Assembly (NCBI GenBank): GCA_023231475.1
Contig: JALJEE010002021.1
Span: 42,489-106,488 of the forward strand
From: Seison nebaliae
Taxonomy: Eukaryota; Rotifera; Pararotatoria; Seisonacea; Seisonidae
DNA: 64,000 nt
Reading direction: 5' to 3'
A program made the position numbers and the translations under genes. Shown piece by piece: positions 11,276 through 22,233 of this stretch (position 1 is its first letter; every line of letters starts with the position of its first letter). The notes beneath the pieces are model-generated. The model was given only the letters and a program-made list of their open reading frames with translations, was not told the origin of the DNA and made no database searches.

Positions 11276-13833
11276 ATGACCAAATGTATCTTTTCTTCAT
11301 TCGATAAGAGAAAGTTGACGGATGGCGGATTCAAAAGGTGTAAGCAGATTCATGAGACATATGACGAATCACCGTGGGACTCAGTGAGGAATGGCGAATG
11401 TGAGAAATTAAGACAGTCAGGTCAATTACATTATTGCAAAACGAAATATTTACGATTATTAACATGCTTCCCACCATCACCTGTCAATCAAACGGTTATT
11501 ATGCCATGTCCATCCAAAGTTCTCAATATCGTCCTCAATCCAAACGCCAACGTTTCCATGCGTTGTTCCTGGAATGCCACCGGCAATTTTTCTTATTGGG
11601 ATAAATCGACATTGGAACATGATTGTCTCCAAAAAACTACGAATACTTCAAGAAACGATCAATTTCGAACGTTTCAATTGACCATCGATATCATTTATGG
11701 AATTTGTCATATAATATCGATTATAACTCTATTAATTGGAATCATCATATTTACCAGATACAGGAAATTGAAATGTTTGAGAAATCGTCTCCATATCAAT
11801 TTCTTTTACTTGTTATTACTCACTTGTATAATGCATTGGGTTGAACGATTCTCCAAATTGAAAATTTTCCAAAATATTTTCCATTTAATGAAATTGTCGA
11901 ATGGAAACCAAATGACGAAATGGCAAAGTTTTACCAATTACAATACAGTTCGTAATTTACTTTGTTGACGAAGGGAAGAAATACCTAATCGAATTCCCTT
12001 TAGGTATTTTTATTAATAATCGAATTTCTCGAAATGTACGTCGATCTAGCCAAGTTCGTTTGGATGGTTTGTGAATGTCTCTATCTCGTTTGTTCGACGG
12101 TCGTTCCATTTACGGTGGAGGCGCAATATTATGTCGCATATTTAGCGCTCGGATGGGGTTTTACTTCATCTAATTCTATTAAATTAATAATTTTTCAGGA
12201 ATTCCATTGATCATATCGATTATTTGGTTGATCTGCAAAATCCATTTCTCTCTACTCCACTACCAACCAGGGTTGGTTGATTTTGAAAAGAAAGAGAGTT
12301 TCATTAAATATTCTATTAACAGTTTGAATTTATGGTTATTGTTCGAACGCCCAAGAACAAACAAGAAATTTGGAAGGATTTATGACGAATTTATGTCATA
12401 TGATCAAATCGTCAATGTTTCCATCATAACGATTTTATGCGTTTCGTCATTCTCTTCAAAATTCCATTAGAAATAATTGCTAATAATTTCAGATTAATCT
12501 CTTACTCTTTCTCGGAATGATCATATTCCTTATAACGAAATTACGTTCCTTCTACATCTCGCAACAAACCAATCTGGAATTTACTCATGCGAAGTTTAAT
12601 TCATTCAAATTATTTCCCTTCTCACAATTTCTCTTTTAAGGAAATTATGTAAATCTTTATTGATCGTCTTTTTATTGTTCGGAATACCTTATTTAATTCT
12701 CCTAAAAAGTACGAATCGAGTTAATGAATTAAGCGGCAGATTATATTTATATCTTTGCGCCATCTTACAAGGTTCTCAAGGATCACTAGTTTCTATACTT
12801 CTTTGTTTTATTAGTCACGATGTTAGACCTTTTAATTTAATTAATTTGATTTTAGTTTAATTTAATTTAATAATATTTAATTTTAATTTAATTTAATTTA
12901 GTAATATTTAATTTTAATTTAATTTAATAATATTTAATTTTAATTTAATTTAATAATATTTAATTTTAATTTAATTTAATAATATTTAATTTTAATTTAA
13001 TTTAATTTTTTGAATTCATGTTTAAAATTAAAATTTGAATCAATTATGGTATTTTTCAGGTCCGACAACTAATCCGTCGAAGAGTAGAAAGATTTCGATT
13101 GCAGAAAAGTATAAAAACGAATTATTATGGAACTCGAGCTAAATATCGTCGAGAAGCAGCGCCATACATCTGGAACTTTCTCCAAAGTATCAAGAAGAAA
13201 TCGTCAACTCTCACGAAGTTCTCGTGGGAGGAAACGGGCAACAAGAAAAGTTCAACAATCAGTCAACCAACCGGTCTCATTTCAACAAAAAAGATATCGG
13301 AAAAAAGTAGTAATGGTCATGTGTCCGTTTCATTTTCGTTCATGTTAAACAAGAAAACTGACGGTTTGATGCCACTCGTACCAACGAGAAACACAACTGA
13401 TCTCACCCAGTTGCCAATGGAACAATTTGAAGAGAAACCCGAAGAGAATCCATCGAGAACCTCATCCGTCCATTTCTCACAAGCCAACGTCAATTACAAT
13501 ATCAATTTGAATCAAGTCGTGATTAATGATCATTCCGTGTCTATTATTAATCCACGATTCAAAATCGTCAACAATTACAATAATACTCATTTTGATGTAC
13601 CGAAGAAAAAATCGAAGAAACGTCATTGTTTCATTCGTGTTCCTCATGCCGAATTCGAGACCGATCTCGACGATCATCAATTTAACAATAAGAGAATTGA
13701 CTCAACAAAATTGAAGTCGAAAATAATTTTATTTCCTGGACACTCAACCGAAACCGATGATGATTATGTAAGTATAATAAATGATGAGTCCTACTCATCG
13801 GTCATCAATTTTCAAGAATATAATAATAAATAA
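11276..13833 (+). CDS. Class B (secretin-type) G-protein-coupled peptide-hormone receptor
   Basis: Exons 11276-11947, 12004-12157, 12199-12440, 12493-12593, 12641-12821 and 13060-13833 give 707 residues in one frame. The N-terminal part is a hormone-receptor (HRM) domain with eight cysteines, including TCFPPSP...MPCPS and MRCSWNATG. Seven helices follow, with class B landmarks: RKLKCLRNRLHINFF (TM1-TM2 loop), FVWMVCECLYL (TM3), GWGIP (TM3-TM4), INLLLFLGMIIFLITKLR (TM5), LLFGIPYLILL (TM6) and LQGSQGSLVSILLCFISHDVRQLIRRR (TM7 into helix 8). The tail is long (about 240 residues), Ser/Thr/Lys rich. Such receptors couple neuropeptides (PDF, DH31, DH44, CRF-like) to Gs; the ligand cannot be read from sequence. 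ATG 11276 may be internal, because no signal peptide is seen and an upstream exon is likely. Confidence 0.85.
12854..13007. repeat. AT-only minisatellite in GPCR intron
   Basis: About five tandem copies of an A/T-only unit with 26-bp period (TAATATTTAATTTTAATTTA core; cores near 12871, 12902, 12928, 12954, 12980; the first interval is 31 bp). It fills most of the only long intron (12822-13059) of the GPCR, where the other introns are 41-56 nt. Confidence 0.85.
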
Positions 13834-14081
13834 AATTTTCTTATTCTTCATTAAATTATTTCATTCTAAACTCACATTCTTCACATATTGATAATTTTCT
13901 AAATTTTATTAAACTTTTCATATTCATCTAATTTATTTTAACGAATTATTTACATTTTATTTATCCATATCAGAAAGAGAATTTTTTACAAATGAGATAT
14001 CCGTTATTCTTAAAACAGTTCTCGGTAATTGGAATACTGGAATTCGGATTAATTATAAAGAATTTCAAACTAAAAAATCAT

Positions 14082-14425
14082 TTAACGTTTCAACTTTCTA
14101 TTCTTCTTTCTCGGTGTATAATTGAACCAATAATTGACGTGAGATAAAGTTTTCTCAATAATTTTTCCTTCCACTTTAATCAACGAACGACTATAATAAT
14201 AATTGATTAGTAATCAACAAATTTAAATTCTAACGGTAATAAAGGTTGTCCTAATAATGTAAAATCATTACATCCAACTAACAAAACTTTCTCCAATCGA
14301 ATTGTGTCGTTGACTGTTGGGAAGAAATTAACATCGATAGCAATCAAATCGTCAGTTGTCACTTTATATTGTGATCCGCTTAATTGAATAATGGCAAATA
14401 ATCGTCTCTTATCTTCTTTAATCAT
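14082..14425 (-). CDS. mrpl21: Mitochondrial large-subunit ribosomal protein bL21m
   Basis: Two exons, 14425-14235 and 14190-14082, with a 44-nt intron, give 99 residues. The core RRLFAIIQLSGSQYKV, then DLIAID, IRLEKVLLVG and FTLLGQPLL is the diagnostic L21 barrel. The second exon adds VEGKIIEKT and a basic tail KKNRKLKR that corresponds to the RNA-binding end of L21. The protein is part of the mitochondrial 50S-equivalent subunit. Human MRPL21 carries about 100 more N-terminal residues. A splice-acceptor-like ATATATCAG lies just before the ATG at 14425, so an upstream exon with the targeting peptide is probable, and I did not find one that keeps frame. Confidence 0.88.
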
Positions 14426-14886
14426 TTCTGATATATTCTCTATTACATTACTCTTAAATAATTAAGTTATGGGAAAATAAGGAAAAAAAATTAACCGAAA
14501 TTTGATGATCATTCTTTGAAATATATTTCTCGTTATTCTCAATCAATTGAATTCGTTTCTTCTTCAATGTTTGTTGATGAATGGATCGAACAACAGAAAT
14601 TCTTGAAAGAAATTTTCTGTGAAACATTCCTACTAGTGAAAACTAAAAAGAAAAAGTCTGAAAAGGAAATTAATGAAATAAAAAAATTGGAAATTAATGA
14701 AATTAGAAAATTTTGGAAAATTTTCAAAAATTTTTTAAGGAAATTTTCTATGAAATTTATTAGGAAAATTCAAATTTTCATTCAATAAAGAGTCTATCTA
14801 GTTTCCTCAATTAAATTAGTTTTATAATTTTATATTGAATGAAAAGAAATTGATGAATAAAATTCTTTAAAAAATTTAATTTCAAT

Positions 14887-15226
14887 TTAAATCTTCTCAC
14901 AAAGAGAGAGTTCTCCAGTTCTTGTCTCCGATTTGGTTCTGCAAATATAAAATTTAATAAATTTACGATAAAAAGAAAGTAAACTCGACTCCGAAATCGG
15001 CTCCAGTAATTGATGACAAATATTTCATGGTTTCTTTGTCATTAATTTCTTTTTGGATTCTCTTTTGTTCTAATTCATTTTTCTTTTCCAACAACATCTT
15101 CTCTCGGACGGGAGCATCATATTCTTGTAATCGCTTCAATCTCCAACTACCATATGCGACACCTGTTAACAACGCGGTCCATCTAGCTGCCTTGATGAGT
15201 GGAGATACTGCAATTGGTGCGGACAT
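14887..15226 (-). CDS. ATP5ME: Mitochondrial ATP synthase subunit e
   Basis: Two exons, 15226-14985 and 14938-14887, with a 46-nt intron, give 97 residues. The N-terminus VSPLIKAARWTALLTGVAYG matches the conserved transmembrane segment of F1Fo subunit e, including the GxxxG-like GVAYG. The following REKMLLEKKNELEQKRIQKE is the charged coiled-coil typical of the family. Subunit e sits in the inner membrane and helps ATP synthase dimerise. The C-terminal extension after TGADFGVE is longer than in human subunit e (69 residues). If the intron is not spliced, the frame runs on to a stop at 14963; the spliced form is preferred because of the good GT/GCAG signals. Confidence 0.85.
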
Positions 15227-15691
15227 GATATTGTGAGTTAATTTTTTAAACAGAATTTTTTAATTATTCAAAACCTTACAATTTGAATTCTAAAAATTTA
15301 AAATCTAAATTAATAAATTGATAAAAATAAAAAAATTTTCTTTTCAAATTTTCCTTCCTTCGAATCACGACATATTCTCACACCCATTATAATGTTTCCA
15401 AATAATTTAACTATTGACCGAACGTAGTATTGAATATAAATAATTTGTGTAAACTGAAACATTCAAGGAAAGTTCTAATGTTAACTTTCTCATTTCTTCA
15501 AACTAATTTATTAAATTATCTCACTAAATTTTCTCACAAGAAATTTTCTTAATATCTTGATCGAACTTTCTTATTTACCTCAAAAAATTTTGTATTTAAA
15601 TTTTTCTTTCTTAAACGAATTGACAGTTAAATTGTAATAAATTTTTTCAATTTTGATAGAGGAATTTAGCTAATTTTTATTTACAGAAAAA
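15227..15691. promoter_or_regulatory. Divergent promoter region, ATP synthase e / As3MT-1, with acceptor before As3MT-1
   Basis: A 465-bp spacer shared by two divergent genes. It ends with TTTTTATTTACAG (AG at 15685-15686), a splice-acceptor-like site five bases before the As3MT-1 ATG. Either a 5' untranslated intron or a trans-splice site is possible. No other element is recognisable. Confidence 0.4.
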
Positions 15692-16753
15692 ATGACAGAC
15701 ACTAAAGAAATTCAGGAGGATGTTCAAAAATATTATGGCGACACTTTGAAATCATCAAAGGATTTGAGAATTGCTGGTTGTGTTATTACCGATAAATTGG
15801 GAAAGAATGATGTGGCATTATATAAATCTCTTCATGAGGAAGTTCGTGAGAAGAATTATGGATGTGGAATTGTTTATCCTCAATTCGTTGAGAATTGTAA
15901 AGTGATCGATCTCGGATCAGGAAGTGGATGTGATTGTTATATGTTGAGTAAGATGGTGGGAGAAGATGGATATGTTGCTGGTGTTGATATGACACCAGCG
16001 CAAATAGATGTTGCAAGGAAATATGTAGATTATCATACGAAATTATTTGGATTTAAGAAACCGAATACGAATTTCATTCAAGATACTATCGAGAACTTTG
16101 TGAATAATAAAGAAATTGAAAAGAATTTTTTCGATGTTGCTGTGTCGAATTGTGTCATCAATCTGGTGGCTGATAAGAAATTGGCTCTCCAAAACATTTA
16201 TGATGTATTGAATGAAGGAGGTGAATTATATTTCAGTGACATTTATGCCAATGTCAAATTACCACCATTGAAAAATACGGCGTTGTGGGGTGAATGCATT
16301 TCTGGTGCATTATTCTGGAAGGAATTCATCGAAATGTGCGAAGATATCGGATTCACTTCGCCCCTTATAATGTCAGCATCGGATGTCCCAATCGAGGATA
16401 AGGAATTTAATGCAATTTTAGATCCTTTAGGTGCAAAATTCGTTTCAGTCACTTATCGATTATTTAAACCGAAATCATCCAGTAAATGGGAAAAAAATGG
16501 AAATTTGAAATTTATCGGCGATGGGAATTTCAAGATTGATTGCTATAATAATGTCAACAAGGGAGATACTATTAAATTGACACCGGAAATTTTTAGAATT
16601 ATGGCTACATCTCGTTATACGAAACTATTCGAATGTTCTCCTTCAAACGAAGAAAATAAGAGTGATGGTAAATCATCATTACTTATTGATCCATTCGAGT
16701 TTGTCAAAGTGAATAAATGTACTACATCCTGTTGTGGAAGTAAATGTTGTTAG
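15692..16753 (+). CDS. As3mt: Arsenite S-adenosylmethionine methyltransferase, copy 1
   Basis: A 353-residue single-exon protein that methylates trivalent arsenic using SAM. The SAM-binding motif DLGSGSGCDC begins at about residue 73. The four cysteines used in animal As3MT are all present: Cys30 (AGC), Cys58 (YGCG), Cys154 (SNCVIN) and Cys202 (WGEC), equivalent to human 32, 61, 156 and 206. The start is certain because the QKDVQ-YYG-like opening (EIQEDVQKYYG) is full length. The tail ends in a Cys cluster (CTTSCCGSKCC), also common in animal As3MT, which may bind arsenic or metal. Together with the copy at 17849 it forms a tandem pair in the same orientation. Confidence 0.96.
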   Translation: MTDTKEIQEDVQKYYGDTLKSSKDLRIAGCVITDKLGKNDVALYKSLHEEVREKNYGCGIVYPQFVENCKVIDLGSGSGCDCYMLSKMVGEDGYVAGVDMTPAQIDVARKYVDYHTKLFGFKKPNTNFIQDTIENFVNNKEIEKNFFDVAVSNCVINLVADKKLALQNIYDVLNEGGELYFSDIYANVKLPPLKNTALWGECISGALFWKEFIEMCEDIGFTSPLIMSASDVPIEDKEFNAILDPLGAKFVSVTYRLFKPKSSSKWEKNGNLKFIGDGNFKIDCYNNVNKGDTIKLTPEIFRIMATSRYTKLFECSPSNEENKSDGKSSLLIDPFEFVKVNKCTTSCCGSKCC

Positions 16754-17848
16754 ATTTGAATAACGGAAAAGTTGAAAGTGTCGATCACTTTTTACCATAG
16801 AGTATCTATGAAATTTATAATATTTAAATATTAATTTCCATCATATTATTCATATTATTTAAATTTTATTTTAGATTTAGTTATTATAAATATTCATCAT
16901 AATTCCTTATTTATTTAGTCCACCGAATTATATTTATAAATTCCAAACGCTTTTCAAATTTTCCAACATTGTCAAATTTAATAAATTATATAATAAAGGA
17001 ACTTGAAAATATTTGGAGTAAGTTGATAAGTTTTATGAATATCTAATTTATCATAAGTATAAACTACAGAGATAAGTGTCAACTCATTATAATTGAGAAA
17101 GTGAATAGGTCAACAAAGATGAATGGACTCATGAAAAAATCGAGGAGATTTTTGATGGAAGGTCAAATAAGAGTTCAACGTATTAAGAACATATGAATGA
17201 AAAACTTTGAAATTTCCAATTGTAGTCATATGGCGAAATTCTCCTTTGGACAAGAACATACGTAGGGACAATATTCGAATAATGTTAATAAATTTTAATG
17301 GAATCATACATTTCATTCTCTTCGACTTATAATTCACATTCTCTATGAATTTAAGATGAGTCTATGTTTATGAGTTTTATGTCTATATTTCTATATCGAT
17401 ATATATTATTTCTAGTACTTTATTATATTTTCACAATATATCACGTCAGTATAAAGTATCAGTCATTTTTATTCAAGTTGTATTTTAGTAATCATGAGAG
17501 TAATTTAATTCTTATATCCCATTTTATCACTATTGTTCGTTGATAGAAAATATTCATTCAACTTTATTGGTCATATTCAGATAATATGATATTTATTTTT
17601 TGAGTTGATTTGTAATTAAAAATGAAACGAAATTTATCTTCTTTGTAACCTGGGGACAACTATACATTATGTATCATTCCCCAATATTAATTATTATTAG
17701 GGAATATAATAGAAAATTATAATTTAAAGTAATCGAACAGTTATGAGGTTTCATAAAAATTCTATGTTATTTAATTATATTTTTAATCTATCAATTGTTT
17801 ACAACTTTTTAAGATTTTTTTTAGTTTTACAGAAAAAAGTTTATTAAG
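16754..17848. other. Spacer between the As3MT copies
   Basis: 1.1 kb of AT-rich DNA with no coding frame I trust. It ends with TTTTACAG (AG at 17831-17832), an acceptor-like site 16 bases before the second ATG, mirroring the arrangement in front of copy 1. Confidence 0.45.
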
Positions 17849-18904
17849 ATGACAGACGCGAAAGGAATTCAGGAGGATGTTCAGAAGTATTATGGCGATA
17901 CGTTGAAATCGTCGAAAGATTTGAGAGTTGTCACTTGTGAATTGACGAATAAATTGAGTAAAGACAATGTAGCTCTGTACAAGTCACTTCATGAAGATGT
18001 TCGTGAGAAGAATTATGGATGTGGAATTGTTTATCCTCAATTCGTTGATAATTGTAAAATTATCGATCTCGGATCAGGAAGTGGATGTGATTGTTATATG
18101 TTGAGTAAGATGGTGGGAGAGAATGGTACCATTCTCGGTGTTGATATGATACCTGAACAGATTAGTCTCTCGAAGAAATATATAGATTTCCATACGAAAT
18201 TATTCGGATTTAAGAAACCGAATACGAATTTCATTCAAGATACTATCGAGAACTTTGTGAAGAATAAAGATATTGGGAAAAATTTTTTCGATGTTGCCGT
18301 ATCGAATTGTGTCATCAATCTGGTGGCTGATAAGAAATTGGCTCTCCAAAATATTTTCAGTGTTTTAAATGAAGGTGGTGAATTCTACTTCAGTGACATG
18401 TACGCCAATATCAATTTACCAAAATTCGATAATCCTATTATGTGGGGTGAAGGTATTTCCGGCGCTCTTTATTGGAAGAAATTTATTGAGATTGCAGAAG
18501 AAATCGGATTTACAACACCTCTAATGATGAGTGCCGCACCAATTCCCGTGGAAGACGAAGAATTTAAAAAGATTTTAGACCCGATTGGCGCCAAATATGT
18601 CGCCATAACATATCGTTTGTTTAAACCGAAAAAAATTGGGACGAAATTAGAGAAAAATAAAAATTTGAAATATATTGGAGATGGATCTCTGAAAATTGAT
18701 TGTTATAATACAGTCAAGAAAAATCAAATTATCAAACCACTTCCTGAACTCTATGAAATTTTAAACGGTTCACGATACGCCAAATTTTTTGAGAATTCTG
18801 AAAATTCGGAAATTGATCAAACGATCGTCAGGACCTCATTGATGGTGGACCCATTCGAATTTATTAAAGTTAATGAAAGTAAACCAGCGTGTTGTTCTAA
18901 ATAA
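17849..18904 (+). CDS. Arsenite methyltransferase paralogue, copy 2, lacking one catalytic Cys
   Basis: 351 residues, single exon, collinear with copy 1 without gaps through at least residue 210. The SAM-binding loop DLGSGSGCDC is unchanged, and Cys30, Cys58 and Cys154 are kept. Residue 202, the equivalent of human Cys206, is Gly (WGEGISGAL; codon GGT at 18452-18454). In characterised As3MT, Cys156 and Cys206 hold the arsenic during methylation, so this copy may have lower or changed activity, stop at monomethylation, or use another substrate. The C-terminal Cys cluster is reduced to ACCSK. There are no stops or frameshifts, and the rest of the domain is well kept, which argues for a functional gene rather than a relic. 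Confidence 0.92.
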   Translation: MTDAKGIQEDVQKYYGDTLKSSKDLRVVTCELTNKLSKDNVALYKSLHEDVREKNYGCGIVYPQFVDNCKIIDLGSGSGCDCYMLSKMVGENGTILGVDMIPEQISLSKKYIDFHTKLFGFKKPNTNFIQDTIENFVKNKDIGKNFFDVAVSNCVINLVADKKLALQNIFSVLNEGGEFYFSDMYANINLPKFDNPIMWGEGISGALYWKKFIEIAEEIGFTTPLMMSAAPIPVEDEEFKKILDPIGAKYVAITYRLFKPKKIGTKLEKNKNLKYIGDGSLKIDCYNTVKKNQIIKPLPELYEILNGSRYAKFFENSENSEIDQTIVRTSLMVDPFEFIKVNESKPACCSK

Positions 18905-19101
18905 GAAAATTCTGGAAATTTTTTATTCTTATTTTATATGAATTTTGTAGTCGATTTTAATATTCATTTGATCTTGAATAAATTTTTTTTGATTTAGTTA
19001 GCTAAAATTTATTGTTAATTTTAATAAGAAATTCACATAATATATAAAAAATGTCATTAGAAGTTCTATAAAATTTGGGATGGAGACTGTTTAAATGTTT
19101 A

Positions 19102-22100
19102 TCACAATTTTTCTGATCGAAATTGTTTCTCCAAATTAGAGTTCTGTTGAATCGCTATGTCATCCTCGAAATCCTGAAAATGATAAGAATTTATCACAAA
19201 TGAATTAAGGTTTGCAAACATTATTATCGAAATTTGATATTTGTGGAAACGGTAAAAATAAATCATTCGGTTCTTCATTAAATAAATTGTTTTCTATAAA
19301 ATGAAAATAATTAAAAATTAATGAGAAAGTAACCGTTGAATAAAAGATTCTTCTCGAACGAGTTATCGTTATCGTTGAGAATGTTCGATTCCTGAGAGTT
19401 TCTCCATGTACTAAAATTACCATTTAATGGATTATCGTTATTGATTAAGTCTGATAATTTTTTCTTTTCGGTTGAGAAAATACTTTGAGGAGTATCGATC
19501 GGTTCGTTAATTTTGGGAATTGAACCGAATGTTGTCGAAGAATTGTTGAATTGTGTACAGTCGATATTGGAGGCGAATGATTCGGAATAATTATCGGAAA
19601 ATAATTGAGAACTCTTATTCGAACCGTTGTTTGACGGTGATAGAATGTTGTTAGTGGAATTTGATGAGAAAAATGAGTTTTTATTTCTATTATCGATGAC
19701 ATTCATGTTCATATCAGTCGATAAGAAGTTCAAAGAATTATCACTTTTCTTCTTTTCATTATCATTATTCATCATCATATTATTATTATTGTTGTTGTTG
19801 TTGTTACTGTTCCGGTTACCATTATTCATCATTATCTGATTATTATTATTATTGAAATTGTTGTTGGTATTATTATTATTATTATTATTGAAATTGTTGT
19901 TGTTATTATTGTTGTTAAAGTCATTGTTAAAATTGTTGTTGTTGTTGTTATTGGTAAAATTATTATTATTGTTCATATTGTTATTATTAAAGTTGTTGTT
20001 GTTGTTATTTTGATTAGTGAAATTGTTGTTACTATTGAAATTGTTGTTGTTATTGTTATTATTGGAAAAATTAATATTATTATTATCATTATTCATCATC
20101 ATATTATTATTTTGATTTGAATTGAAATTAAATTGAAGATCTTTTGCAAAAGGATTTGTACAAGGAAAATTTTTGTTCGAAATCGGATCAATATCATTCA
20201 TTCTATTGTCATAATTGGATTTCTCGGAAGTTAACGACTTCGAAAAGGAAACACTATTGACCGAAGTCAGATGGCTGGGTGAGGCGGACGACATGAAGTT
20301 CGAAGGAGATTCAGAACTTTTCTTTGAAAACGGAGAATTGAACGGAGATAAATCTTGTTCGGAATTCATATTACTCTGATTTGATATCGTACTATTGTTA
20401 GCAGGTGATAAGTTCATTGAATTAATTGAGAATTCGATTAATGAGGATTGATCCTGATAATTGTCGTTTGGTGATAAATCTTCTCGGCCGATACCTTTCA
20501 CATTGCCCAATGATTTATATTTCGGTTGGAATTCATTATTTCCATTTGTCTTTTGGTTCGAATTAGAGAATGGAGCAAATAAAAAAAATTCTTTTCTAAC
20601 ACATTCCTCATCGATGTCGTCAAATGATGAATCCGTTTTCCGTTTTCCTAAATCATATTTTTGAAAATTAGAATCAGTTTGATGTTCAACATGTTTCTGT
20701 TGCCCAATCTCATCTTTCAATCGATTTTCGCTATTATTATCATTATTCATTTTTTGTTTAATTCCATTAGTGTTAGTAGAAACAGGTTCGTTAATATTAG
20801 TGAGCGATATTTTTGTTATTGATGGAGTATTACAAAATGTCGAACTTCCGTAGACTGTCGAAGGAGATAATTTCTTCTGTTCATTTTCTTCTTCATTCGA
20901 TTTTGTAAATTTAATCAAACGATCAGGAATGGTCGTAGGCGAAGTGCTACCACCAATATATTCTAAAAGTGAATTGAGAGATAATGAAAATTTAAATAAT
21001 AAAAATTTTAAAATTAAATGTAATTTCTAATGAATGTTAATAAGCAAATCATAATGGACGAATTAGTAAAATGAGAGTGGATGAAGAAGAAAATAATCTC
21101 TTTGAACATATCTTACCATTAGGAAACTTTAGTTTGAAAAAAAAAGTTAAATCTCAATAAAAGTCTTCAACATTCTTTTCTTCCGTTAACCGACAGTTAA
21201 TTGAGTGAAATAGCAACCTGGATTAATATGAATCATATTAATTTGTGAATCGTCATCAGATGAGGAATTGCTATTTCTGCTACTTCGTTTACTACCACGA
21301 CTTCGTTTAAAACTGGAATTTGGTGAAATATTGGGTGTGGTTCGTTTATTACCACTCAACTGATTTGAATCAATTCGTGTCATTAACGGTGAGAGACAAC
21401 GGTTATTTTTCACTTTCAACGAGCATTGTCCATAACGATGAGGAGTATTCAATGAATTACCGAAAGCTCCTTCTTCACTCGTATTTTGGACATTGCTCCG
21501 TCTGACAGCTTTATCGCTTAAACTTCTTTGTAGCAAAGTGGGTGAGTCGTTAGTTTGTTCATTTCTCATCCTTGGAATGTTTTCATCACATTTTGATATG
21601 GTGACGGATGTCGAAGCGAGATTAGTATCTTTGTTTCAAGTGAAATATATTAACCAAAAGGTGAAAAGGAAATAGAAGAAGAAAAGTTAAAACCATAAAC
21701 TGCCCAATTTATTTCAGTTTTGGGAATATTTTCCGCTTGACACATCGAAACACATAGAAAGAGAATGAAGAAAGAAGAACTAACAAAGTTTTGCCCAAAT
21801 TTTCCGTTCGGTCGCTAAGAAGGAGAGATTTGAATGCAACAAATGAAATTTAAAGAAACCATAAAGATTATTTCGACTTGTATGAGTTGATTTAATGAAA
21901 TGCGAGGAAGTGTTAGTTTCCGGTTCATTCTCTTCTGTTGGACCACTGGGCTTTCTAACGATTTCACACGAACGACTTACTTTATCCGTTTCCAATTGAT
22001 TGACGTTCAAACTGTTATTGTTCTTTTCATTTTGATTGAGGGAATTAGTGAATTTTCCCAAATTTTTCTTTAATCGATTCTTTTTCAAAATTAATTTATT

Positions 22101-22233
22101 AAGATCTATTATAAAGAAGGAAATAAACATTTGTTTGCATGATTTCATTGAACGTCCGATCTTCCATCGTACTCTTCTCCTTGATCATTTTAATTTTTTC
22201 TTCAAATTGACGCGGCATTTCTGATTTGATCAT
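19102..22233 (-). CDS. crtc: CREB-regulated transcription coactivator (CRTC/TORC)
   Basis: Six exons (22233-22129, 22079-21860, 21628-21191, 20962-19334, 19293-19220, 19173-19102) join in one frame to 845 residues. The N-terminal CREB-binding segment is recognisable: MPRQFEEKIKM followed by FNEIM, like PRKFSEKIAL...FEEVM. STSPTTIPD resembles the splicing-domain phosphosite segment. The C-terminus is an acidic/hydrophobic activation-type region ending FRSEKL, like the closing FR(S/T)D/EKL of animal CRTCs. RSLSDKAVRR is a candidate SIK/AMPK-type site. CRTCs move to the nucleus on dephosphorylation and drive CREB genes in energy and ageing control. Residues encoded by about 19740-20110 are almost pure Asn. 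The start could be the second Met at 22218. Family call is by N- and C-terminal motifs; the middle is disordered. Confidence 0.75.
19740..20115 (-). repeat. Polyasparagine-coding (AAT/AAC)n region within CRTC
   Basis: About 370 bp of imperfect AAT/AAC repeats on the coding strand, encoding Asn runs broken by Phe, Met and Thr. Mixed AAT and AAC codons suggest it is maintained as protein rather than being a fresh microsatellite. Confidence 0.9.

Noticed and set aside
14539-14727. Minus-strand 62-codon frame as the N-terminal exon of bL21m
   Set aside because: No donor in it could be joined to the bL21m acceptor without a stop or frame break, so it was not included.
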